DNA of 17,427 nucleotides from Physocladia obscura (Eukaryota; Chytridiomycota; Chytridiomycetes; Chytridiales; Chytriomycetaceae), in contig JADGJH010000331.1 of the NCBI GenBank assembly GCA_027596945.1, positions 3,468 through 20,894 on the forward strand, written 5' to 3'. Positions within the stretch are counted from its first letter, which is position 1, and every line of letters begins with the position of its first letter. Shown here one piece after another: positions 1-9,088 of this stretch. A program made the translations under genes and the position numbers. The notes beneath the pieces were generated by a model. That model searched no databases. It had not been told where the DNA came from and saw nothing but the letters and a program-made list of their open reading frames with translations.

Positions 1-672
1 CAAAAAAAAAAAAAAAAAAAAAAACAACCTTGAACACGACTGTCATATTGCCTTCGTTTTCCACAATAATTGCAAGATAGTATTTAATTTGGTATAATGT
101 GATGCCCTCATTGATAATTATTTCGGAAATTTTTGATTTTGGAATAAATGTTGCTGTAGATCCGCCGAAGTAGCGATAGGTTGTACGCACTTGAATTCCC
201 ACATCTTTAATTATAAGAAACGAATCTATTTAGTGTGTTCAGTAGATTGATTGCTTTTTCTTATTTTTCTTATTTATATTATTGAACCTTCATAGACTGT
301 AGCTCTTTTCCAAATTAATAATATTGCGAGAACGACAATCGAAAAAAACGTCCATCTCCTGTTTTTGATTTGAACATGAATCGCTAACGTTTCGAACAAA
401 ATCGCACAAAACGATGTGACAATGGCGGCTATATCAAAAAAATGCCACGTCGGCGCTGTATTTCGGAAAATAAATTCAGATATTGCTTCGTTTGGCTTGC
501 GGACAAAACATTTGATGGTTTGCCGTTGTGCTTTGACAGTTTTAAATGAATTCTGTGGGCTTATTCGATGATTTTGATGAGATTTTGTGTGATCCGATAG
601 CACTGGCGATGGTTTGGCTTTTGGCTGAGTAATAAGTTTTCTGTCAAGAATCGGCCATGCTGCAGTATTCAT
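1..672 (-). CDS. PIGH: PIG-H / GPI15-like subunit of GPI-GlcNAc transferase (3' part missing)
   Basis: Role known for the family: small ER-membrane subunit of the complex that adds GlcNAc to phosphatidylinositol, the first step of GPI-anchor synthesis. Exons seen: 672..288 and 225..29. The intron 287..226 (62 bp) joins in phase 1. A further donor at 28..27 opens an intron that runs off the window and contains a long poly-T tract. The first 128 residues include two membrane segments (about 79-99 and 107-121) forming the PIG-H hairpin. Exon 2 gives the core domain: FLIIKDVGIQV, then TATFIPKSKISEIIINEG, then IKYYLAIIVEN. These line up with the human LLIIDSLGIQM ... KVKDIVINEAI ... IYYLCILL blocks. 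The ATG at 672 is the first in frame; an upstream in-frame TGA lies inside the PTAR1 3' end. Only 11 bp separate it from the PTAR1 stop on the same strand. The N-terminal 70 residues are unconserved. Confidence 0.88.
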
Positions 673-683
673 TTTTCTTTTCA

Positions 684-2088
684 CTAATAATTCATTTTCA
701 ACAAAAACTCAGGCCATCCACCGAATTCTTCAAGCTTTCTCAAAAGTTTCTTTCGAACAACCTCTGCTTCATTGACACCAAGTAGCAAATACAATTGAAA
801 ATCAATTGCATTTTCGGTTTGACTACGCCATGGTGAGAGTACTTCAGCTTCTAGGCCGCGACTCGCGACAACAGCCTTGGAAACGGCAATAATCCATTCC
901 CCAAAATCTATTAGCCGCGACTTTAGTTTCAAATTTTGCGGCAACTCTGCGCTCAAAAATAACTCCAACCAATCGGCAATATCGATTTCTGAAATCGGGA
1001 ACTTTTGTTCACTAGCTTCCAGAAACAAAAATTCGTGATTTTGCCGATATTCAAAAGCTTTTTCCTTTATATCGAATTTTTGGTTTCGTAAGGAGATCAA
1101 ATACAATCCTTGTAAATAACACCACGGTGATTTATGCCCAGGATAGGCCACGATTAGACGCATTGCGTCCTTTAATTCTGCATTGAATAATTCTTGGGCA
1201 TCATGCTCAGTAAAGTCTGTATCTTGGAAGAGAAATTCCAAAACCGAAAGAGCATGTGCAAAAGCCGAATGTTCACTTATGTGCGATGAAATATATGAGC
1301 GAGTATCACGAAAAGCGTGCAATTTAAACTGATGCAAGATTTTTAAAACAGATTTAGTAAAATATATGATTGTCTTACTTGCAAAGGTGCATCACGTACA
1401 ACTTTCAATCGGTAAGTCCACGCATGATAATTCATTCGATGGCGTTGCGCAGCTTGGTTGCACACCTTAATCTCCTGTTTCAAGAATTGTTCGCGTTCGA
1501 TAAGAGTCTTTGTAGAATCCAGAACCTTCGGTAACAACCAAGCGCGATGAGTCCATGCACTTGGTCGCTTCGGATGCTTGGATAAAACCAAATCGACAAG
1601 CGCTAATTCTTCGGAAATTGATAATGATTTGAGGCAGAGTAATTTCTTTCTGGATGAGTATGAATGGTGAGATGATTAAGAATAAAGCGATGATGCCATT
1701 AAAACCAACCGGGCATTCCAAGCCGAATATATTTCTGGATTCAACAACAGTAAACAGCGAGACGAACGATCAAGTTCGGTCAAATCTAAAAAATTTGAAA
1801 ACATTGGCATAAACCCATTAATATTTTAATTTTAATTAAAATACCAGTTTCAGTCAGAGATTCCAAGTTTATTTTTGGAAGGATACTGAAAAACACAAAG
1901 TGTGCGTATCTCATGAGTGGTTCAATAGCGTTAGCTGGAACGCCCAAATTTTTCTCAACCAGAAGAAACGGTGAGAATTCAAAATCATGAGACGCTTGAA
2001 GCGACGTAGGAGGTGTGAAGCCGAAATCGATCATTGTCGATGGCGGGTTCGTGTCCATCAACCTTTGGAACGTTGTGTACAACTCCAT
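684..2088 (-). CDS. PTAR1: PTAR1-like protein prenyltransferase alpha-repeat protein (GGTase-III alpha subunit)
   Basis: Exons 2088..1845, 1785..1710, 1649..1379 and 1328..684 (introns 59, 60 and 50 bp; all phases agree) encode 411 residues, close to human PTAR1 (about 400). Prenyltransferase alpha repeats are visible: NPEIYSAWNAR at 97-107, HPKRPSAWTHRAW at 132-144, NYHAWTYR at 180-187. Upstream, SPFLLVEKNLGV matches the human SPIVLVENKLGV block, and downstream AYPGHKSPWCYL matches SYPGHETLWCHR. In mammals PTAR1 pairs with RabGGTB to add geranylgeranyl to already farnesylated clients such as Ykt6 and FBXL2; that role here is inferred. The start at 2088 fits the human N-terminus and is preceded by an in-frame TAA. 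It lies 95 bp downstream of the ZIP4 stop and 11 bp upstream of PIG-H, all on one strand. RabGGTA is the main alternative, but the SPFLLVEKNLGV block favours PTAR1. Confidence 0.9.
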
Positions 2089-2183
2089 TTGAGAAATACT
2101 GTCAAGGAAAATTTATTCTTGCAGCATTACATTTATTTTCATTTTACTATTCTGTTTTTGGTTCTCAAGTAGTTTTTTCCGGT

Positions 2184-5100
2184 TTAATCTTCCATAATAT
2201 CCTCGTAGCTTTGCTTCATCTGATTAGTCCAAAGAGCAGAACTCAGCCAATGATAATATATGCATTTAAATACAAACTTGTTCAACTTCAGATGCATATT
2301 CAGCAGGAAGAAAACCGGCAAGCTTCAGTGCCATATCACACCACAGTATAGCATTACTTTTGTCGCCAGCACTTCAAAAATGTATTAGAAAATATGTCTA
2401 ATCAAAACAAAACAAACCTGAAATACTTAAAAAGCCAATTTTTGAAAGTTAGCAAAGAAAATAAACCAAAATACTTCAGGCTACTCACATCACATCCATT
2501 GTTCCTTTAAAAATTATATTATTTAATAAAAAATAATGAAAATGAACGAAAAATAAATACCATGCTGTCGACTGGAGCCTGGAATAGATTTATAAAACAA
2601 TTTTTTAGCTTTAATATAACTTTTTCGTTGCATAATTATTTACCAGTTTATCTCTGCGGAAGGATATTTAGTATTTGATCCACCTGATTTGATAATGGCA
2701 AAAGCTTGTTTGTATAAATCAATCTTTGGTCCATCAGTCTGACTTGACGAAACCATCAGTCTGAACCTATAAAATTATATAAATTCAATCAATAACAGCA
2801 ACTGAATACCAGTGCTGAAAATAAAAACTGACCATTGACTGAATTGTTCAAGATTCAAATCACCATGGCTTTTCATCATGGCTCCCAATGCAGAATGGAC
2901 AGTTAAAAAGATCACATTACTTGGTGGATTCATTCTTACAGATAAGTCAGCCATACGTTGAAAATAATCGACAGGAAAATCCTCTTGGTTTGTCCTCTTG
3001 ATGTCAACAACTTAGCGTAAATGAAAAATGAAAATCGAATTTACCATGATACATGTCTTGATCGATTCAAAAACATCAGGTTCATTGAGGAATTCGTATT
3101 CAAGTAAAATAAGTTCATATTCGAGAATGATCGACTGAAAAAATATCGGATCTCTTGTTGGCACCAACTTATTAATTTCGGCAAGAGTCTGTTTTATAAA
3201 CAACAACCCAGTTGCGAACTTGAATAAAAACAATTAAATTATTTTTAAAGTCAAATCACCTTTGAAAGATCTGAGATGGTGCTTTTTTAACAAATAAATC
3301 TGTAATACATAAATTGCAAATAAAAACTTACTCGTAAATAATAACCGCGAGCGCTTGATGTTGTCAATACCTGCTTGACCAGTTTCTCTGGCCAATTCCA
3401 ATTCTCCGAGCAAAGAAATATAAATTCTGAAATCTTTGTCAATGATATGCGAAATAAATAAGTAAAGCAAACCCAATTTTCTTATTTGTTAAGGTTTCAA
3501 TTGTTTTGACTGAGCTCAAATCAAGAATTTCCGCAGACAAACTGAAGAATTGGGCAGAAATACTTGGAAATTCAGACGCTGCTTTCACAGCCAAATTCCA
3601 TACAGTTTTGGTGAGCCAAGTGACCTCGGCTTCCATATCTGCTAAGACAGAAGGCTCTTCTTCTTCACCAAACAGACTTGATTTCCAATCTGCGAGAGCT
3701 TTTTTCGCTGTAATAGATTGGTTATATTAGCTTCAAAGATTTGTTTAGATTATTCAAATCAGTAATTACCAGCTGTTGAATACTTGAATAGCTCACTGAA
3801 CTTTTCAGCATTTAATTTGTTTGTATCAGAAGTAACAGAGAGTCGAATCAAGCATCTCAGCACGACCAACATTGTCCGTCTCCAAAACGCCACATCCTCA
3901 AACTCATTGTGGATCAAAATTGCTTGAAGAATCTTTTTCAAGATAACTTGATTACCGTTTTTGAAGCTATAATTTTTGGATCAATTTGTTTGCTTGTTTT
4001 TTTTCTTAACCTAGGTTGAGTTCATTGAACTATCCGCATATTGAAATATCACCTTCTTTCCATTGCACCCAGTAAAAAGGAGAGTAATTTTGCTTCATTT
4101 AATGAATTTTTTAGTGCATTGGTCATCTCAATCATGCAAGCTTCTGCCATGTCCGTTGATCCCTGTTCAAGATGCACCAAAAATTTTATATACGTCGTTG
4201 ACATGCTGCCAAAATCATCTTGATACGATTCCGCTTCTAATTGACAGAATTTTTATTAAAACTAACTTACTTATAATCAAATATTAAATTACTTGAGCAA
4301 CATTCCAAAGCAGCTTCGTATTTTTTCAATTGGACGTCTATAAAGATTTTTAGTTAATATAAATTACTACACACTTACAACTAAGTGCCATTTTCCTGCG
4401 AATGTAATCAGGTTATGTTAAATTAACTTGTACAAAACCACAAAAATAAACAAGGAAACCTTTGTAAAATTCCAAAATTACGATCATCACCACTATCACC
4501 TGTCACAAGCTTCAATGCCACTTGAAACCAGTCAATTGCGTCTTGGTATCTAAAAAAATTTAAAAAAGACAGAAGAAAAGAAATAAACTTACAAATGTTG
4601 TGACATTGCATTTTCTCCGCTTTTCCAAACAACCATTTGGGCCATATGAGCAGTATCTTTTGAAACATTTCCGACAGTACCAACCCCGCGAATAATCTCT
4701 TTAACACTTTCAATTGCGTCTGCTTTGAGAATATGGGATTCCGGAGAAGTTAAAAGATGGATCTTTGTCAGAAAGATTTTTTCAAACAAGGATGATTTGT
4801 CCGGAATATTTGCATTTTGAGCAATCAACCAATCTGACAGAGAAAGAGCCATCGGAATGCTACAAATAAACATCAAAGGTTACATTTGGAAACAAAAAAC
4901 AGTTAAACTGAGAATGCAAACCTTGATGAAGCGAAAGAATACAAGATCGAAAGAAATCTAATCAGGTTGAAGAATAAAGACAAAAATACTAGTAATTAAC
5001 AACCAATTTTCAATCAATTCAAACATTGTAATTGCTTCGTCTTTAGCATTGACCATCGAGATACGCTCTTGTAGCAAGCGTCGAACATTGTCGTAGACTC

Positions 5101-6321
5101 GTGGATCCGTTACGTTTTGTTTTTGCAAAATAATCAGCTTTACTTGAATTGCGGCAAGTGCAATTAAACCATCTGAGCTCTATTCACAAATATTCGTCGT
5201 AAAAATTGTTAATTACAAGATTAAATCAAACAAACGAAGACTTGCTGGCAAAAGACTGGAAATGATTGTATCGGCAACTTCCAGTTGATCAAGAGAGAGA
5301 TGTTCCGATGCTAACGTAAGCAAAATTTCATTCTAAAGGGAATTTTGAGAAAAATTTGCCATTAAAAAGCCGAAACCTTTCGTTTAATAATTTTTTCGGT
5401 TTGAACAATTCCTTCCAGAAGATTTAAGGCTATTTTCAGCCATTGGATACTGTCTGCCCGATTTTCAGATATTTTCGACAATTTTGTGCAAGTTCCTGAT
5501 ATTTTTTATTAAAGTAAACTGATTAAAAAATTTTCTGAACGCACCAACAATAATTTCAAGCTCTCTGATGGTCAATTTTTCCAGAAATTTTGTGGCACAA
5601 GCTCGGTTCATGATGTGAAATGCAACGTTAGATGGACTAGTTTGCCATAAAAGCTCGGCCTTAATTGGCATTAAGATTGTTCTAGGAAGTCATTTTATCA
5701 ACAATACCTGGTGACAAAATAATAAGGATGTATTTTTTGGAATGGAATCGTGCAACCCAGAATTTTCTGTGTCTGACGTATCATCAAAGGCATATTTTGA
5801 AGCACACACGAAAGCAGCATCGGCATTGTCATAATCTCCGAACTCTTGGTAAGATCTACCAGCAGAAACAGCAATATTGAAAATTCTTTCTCTGACTGTG
5901 GAAAATGTTAACAGATTACAGTAATAATTCATCACCCACAGTCGCAAAGAATAGGCCCTACACGATCTTTTACGAATTCCATTAAAATTAAGGAGGCACC
6001 GCGAAGACGAGCGACAACCTGATTTTCTGATAAGTTCTTTGTTTTCATTGACAAACAAACCTCTGCGGCAATGGCAGATTCATTTTCCACGAGTGATTTT
6101 GATTTGGAGCGAATAGAAACGCTTTCATTCCAAAGAGTAACAGCGGCAGTTTCTGCACGTTCAGCATCAGCTTCATTTTGAGTTTTTGACATGGAACTTG
6201 GTGGAGGTGCACGATTTAACAATGCGGCAATTTCAGCGACCTTCGCACGCACGCTTTCGATGGGAGCTGCAATACTTGGTACAAGTTGTGCTGCCACGGT
6301 TTCAATTGCGTCAATATTCAT
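2184..6321 (-). CDS. SPO22: ZIP4/SPO22/TEX11 meiotic TPR protein
   Basis: Family role: TPR scaffold of the ZMM group that promotes meiotic crossovers and synapsis. Proposed exons: 6321..5940, 5895..5708, 5659..5545, 5495..5377, 5332..5217, 5177..5001, 4957..4922, 4859..4593, 4549..4460, 4395..4379, 4337..4293, 4236..4053, 3966..3770, 3707..3473, 3426..3332, 3270..3260, 3218..3045, 2996..2833, 2766..2644, 2578..2561, 2504..2475, 2371..2278, 2219..2184. They sum to 2913 nt, or 970 residues, matching family length (about 940-975). Recognisable blocks: an N-terminal AVTLWNESVSI, the TPR-like RIFNIAVSAGRSYQEFGDY, YQDAIDWFQVALKL then KMALSYVQLKKYEAALEC, and the diagnostic EVTWLTKTVWNLAVKAA at about 672-688. 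A second such block, YPSAEINWLQSTAWNNGCD, lies near the end, which finishes in an Asp/Glu-rich tail. The 11-nt exon at 3270..3260 and the junctions at 5217/5177 and 2475/2371 are the least certain. It shares an 82-bp divergent promoter with UTP23. Confidence 0.88.
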
Positions 6322-6403
6322 TCTGAATTTGTTTGTTTGTTTTGTTTGTTTTTTTGTTTTTTCGATTTAATGGGCAGTTTTCTTTCCTTTTTTTTTGAAC
6401 GAA
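6322..6403. promoter_or_regulatory. Shared divergent promoter/5' UTR of ZIP4 (-) and UTP23 (+)
   Basis: Only 82 bp separate the two start codons. The plus strand is T-rich with repeated TTTGTTTG and TTTTTG units and a poly-T run just before the UTP23 ATG. No clear TATA box is seen. Both transcripts must begin inside this interval or within the opposite gene, so 5' UTRs are very short or overlapping. Confidence 0.6.
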
Positions 6404-7322
6404 ATGCGAGTAAAACGAGCAAAAGGAAACAAGAAGACAATGAGTGTCTACGCCTTCGAATTTGGGTTTCGAGAACCTTATCAGTTACTTCGTAAGCTTT
6501 GAAAAAAGAAACAGGACGTGCCTATGCTGATGAGCGATTTAGTCGACGGAAACTTCCTGCATGTTGCAAATCAAATGAAGATGGACATGTTTGCGCAACT
6601 TCCCAAAGTCCTCCAAGGCAGTATTCGTCTGTGTAAGTTTGTTGAACGATCAAATTATTTCTTTCACTGTTTGTATTGTCTCAAACAAACAAAACCAGAC
6701 ACGACCCCGTGCGTGATGTCCGAATTGCGCGCGCTCGGTCCTGATTTCGCCGGCGCAGTTTCCGCCGCAACAAATGTTGAACGACGCCGGTGTGGTCACG
6801 ATAAACCTATCGGCGCCACAGCGTGTTTGACTTCGGTTATTGGCGAAGACAACAAACACCGATTTGGCGTTGCATCACAGGACTTAAATCTCAGAAAAGC
6901 CCTGCGCAAAGTTTCCGGTACGCCACTCGTTTATATTAATAACTCAGTTTTGCTACTTGAACCTCCGTCTTTCTCCACTCTAAAGAAGATAAAAGAGGTT
7001 TCTTCTTATTTAATTCCCTTAATTCGGACGCTTTCTCAAAGTTAGTATGTAACAGATAGAGTTGCAAAAAACGCTGCCTCGAAAATTCGAAGAAAACATC
7101 ATTAAAAAAATCAGTCCTGAATCAAAAATTGCTGAACCAGCACGAACTTTCAAAAAAAGAGCGAAAGCCCCTAACCCTCTGTCTATGAAAAAGAGACAAA
7201 ATGGCAAATCGGCAACAAATAAATCTGGACCCGAAACGGACGAAATGGAAGCATTGTTTGTCGGTCGAAAGCGAAATATGGATCCAGACGATTACTTCAA
7301 ATCACACAAAAGAAGAAAATAA
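6404..7322 (+). CDS. UTP23: UTP23, rRNA-processing PIN-like protein of the SSU processome
   Basis: Nucleolar protein needed in yeast and human for early 18S pre-rRNA processing and linked to release of snR30/U17 snoRNA (family knowledge). Exons 6404..6491, 6543..6632, 6699..6997 and 7056..7322 (introns 51, 66 and 58 bp) give 247 residues; human UTP23 has 249. Splicing restores FREPYQLLLDGNF, matching human VREPYQILLDGTF. Acidic residues at PIN-site positions are present: D31 (LLLDG), E68 (MSEL) and D121 (ASQDLNLR). A Cys/His cluster (C91, H93, C102, with C64 nearby) fits the known zinc-binding element. GTPLVYINNSVLLLEPPS is the family signature before the basic tail, which contains APNPLSMKKRQ. 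The tail ends in Lys/Arg, as expected for RNA binding. It converges on METTL14 with 60 bp between stops. Exon 3 is noticeably GC-richer than its surroundings. Confidence 0.95.
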
Positions 7323-7382
7323 AAAATAAAAAATATACTGTTCAACATTGTCAATGCAGCAAAATATATGCAAGTGGATGAT
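7323..7382. terminator. Shared convergent 3' region of UTP23 and METTL14
   Basis: These 60 bp lie between the two facing stop codons. AATAAAAAAT immediately after the UTP23 stop could serve as a poly(A) signal. No separate signal for METTL14 is visible inside the interval, so its mRNA probably ends within the UTP23 coding region, which would give overlapping antisense 3' ends. Confidence 0.45.
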
Positions 7383-8791
7383 TCAAAAGCGCTTGTGAAC
7401 TGGAGATTTTGGCCGAAGATTGTCAATTTCTGTCAGTAGGCAGATCCGTCAGAATAATGATAAAACTTTTAACGCAGTACAGACCTTGATTGTAAGGAAC
7501 AATTGCAGCATTTTTGAACCATGCAACGTATTCTTCACGATTAAAGTCGGATTTCGATAACCCTGCGCCAACAGTCAACCATCCATTTCTCAGATTATTA
7601 TCGCGGCCAAAGAGCTCAAGTCTCCGCTTTCCGAGACAAAAATTTTCGATAATAGTGTACAATTCCTCTGGCTTTGCAGTATCGCCATTTGGCATTTCTT
7701 CACTTATGATAACATCGGTATCAACATTGCAATGGATAAAATGTGTGTCGCTTGACCTCCGCAAAGTACCCCGAATCCCCACTAAGCAGTGCTCCTTTTG
7801 GCGCTGTAGGACTGGGAATGAGCCAACATGGTATGAGCCCTAATGATTGCTCAATATAATCATACTCCTTTATGCTTATATCCTTACATTTGAAAATTTG
7901 TTGGTCTTTGCCCAGACAATGTCTTCGGCCCTCCTGTAACCCCATTTAGCAAGCAAATCTCGTCCTCGTTCAAGGCCATCGCCATCACCTTGTTTGAACA
8001 ATAAATTAAATTTATAAATATTTGAGAAACTGCCAACCAATCCAAATAAAGATAAACGAGCGTGGCGCAGCAATATCTTGAACATTCATTCCAGCGATAT
8101 CATCCCATGTCCAAAGCAGCTTCATATCAGATGAAAAACCAGGCGGTGGGTGGCAATATTCTCTTTCAAAGTTTTGTCGCGAACGTAAAGCATATTCCTC
8201 AATCGGTGGATCAATCAGTATGACTGGAAATTATGTGACGTTTTAAGTAATTGAAACCAAAAAAGGAACAAACCATCGAATTGCGATCCTAAATTTCGTA
8301 AATCAAACTGCCACAAGTCAATATTCAGACAACGTGACGGTGTAGCGTACTGCCGAACGATTTCTTTTTTGAGATTAAACAGAGCCTCGAGTTTTGGGTA
8401 TTCTGTGAACCGAGATTCCGGATTAGAATCGCGAACATAGTTTTGTGGCCGTTGGCCTGTCAAGACAAAGTTCAAAAGGTGGTCGTTCTTCAAAATATTC
8501 TACGTGTTTTGGTGGTTGTTAACAGATATTTGAAAGCTTGCGGAGTACTGATACCTTTTTGTCGGGAATTTGTTCATTGGTGTTTGCTGGAACATTTCGA
8601 GAGGACCAATCCACCCAGACGCTTTTGTTCACAGATTGATCTGAGGTTCCGCCCGATGTTGCCAACAACTCCGTTTTTAATCCAAGGAATTCACTTGCAC
8701 GATTCTCAAGTTCATTCGACCGTCCAGCGTTTGCGACTGGCGCGTATTGTCTTTGCTGCTGCTTTTCTTTCAAGTGGTCAACAAATGACAT
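7383..8791 (-). CDS. METTL14: METTL14 (Kar4-group MT-A70 family), m6A writer subunit
   Basis: Partner of METTL3 in the nuclear mRNA N6-adenosine methyltransferase; METTL14 normally binds RNA and is catalytically silent. Exons 8791..8555, 8499..8274, 8223..8038, 7988..7888, 7839..7485 and 7429..7383 (introns 55, 50, 49, 48 and 55 bp; all phases agree) give 383 residues. Human METTL14 blocks are present in order: [99 protein letters not shown] and [10 protein letters not shown]. These choose METTL14 over METTL3, which has DPPW and different C-terminal blocks. Oddities: residues 159-162 read DPPI where animal METTL14 has EPPL, and the protein stops soon after LRPKSP, so the arginine/glycine-rich RNA-binding tail of animals is missing. 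The N-terminus is short and Gln/Lys-rich. It diverges from the GT31 gene. Confidence 0.94.
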
Positions 8792-9088
8792 TTCCAGCTT
8801 TTTTTGTGAATCATTCCCATCGTCTGCACCAAAACAGAATAACAGCCTCTATTACTTTTATTATCAGTTCTGGATCAAAGTTGCACCAAGATAAAAAGTT
8901 GTTGGAAGTTACATTTTATACCGAATTTCGCAATATATGCTTTCTTTACTATGTTTATCATGCTCTAACACTTTCTCACTTTTTCTTTCTCTTTCTTCTA
9001 TCTTTTTTTTGCATTTCTCTTTTTCTTTCCTGTTTAATCAAAGATTGGGGAAAAATTTCAACCTGAAATTGAGTGCAGAAGAAGCAAA
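8792..9088. promoter_or_regulatory. Divergent intergenic region between METTL14 (-) and GT31 (+)
   Basis: This 297-bp spacer separates the two start codons. Its right half (about 8965-9040) is a long pyrimidine tract on the plus strand, with repeated CTTTTT and TTTCTC units directed toward the GT31 gene, as is common in fungal promoters. No coding sequence is evident; open frames crossing it on the plus strand are antisense shadows of METTL14. Confidence 0.5.

Noticed and set aside
1..24. A poly-A run of more than 20 bases at the left edge, considered as a retroelement tail
   Set aside because: It lies inside a PIG-H intron directly after a good donor site, and the downstream exon sequence is host gene; a simple homopolymer in an intron explains it.
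1467..1721. An 84-codon minus-strand frame overlapping PTAR1
   Set aside because: It is in the wrong frame relative to the prenyltransferase repeats; the repeat-bearing frame uses the intron 1650-1709.
6518..7045. A single 175-codon UTP23 frame starting at 6518
   Set aside because: Its first codons are intron 1, and it includes intron 2 as coding sequence. The spliced form matches the family through REPYQLLLDG and TTPCVMSEL.
8443..9066. A 207-codon open frame on the plus strand
   Set aside because: It lies antisense to METTL14 exons 1-2 and runs into the pyrimidine-rich promoter, with a Phe/Leu/Ser-rich end typical of CT tracts. METTL14 fully explains the DNA.
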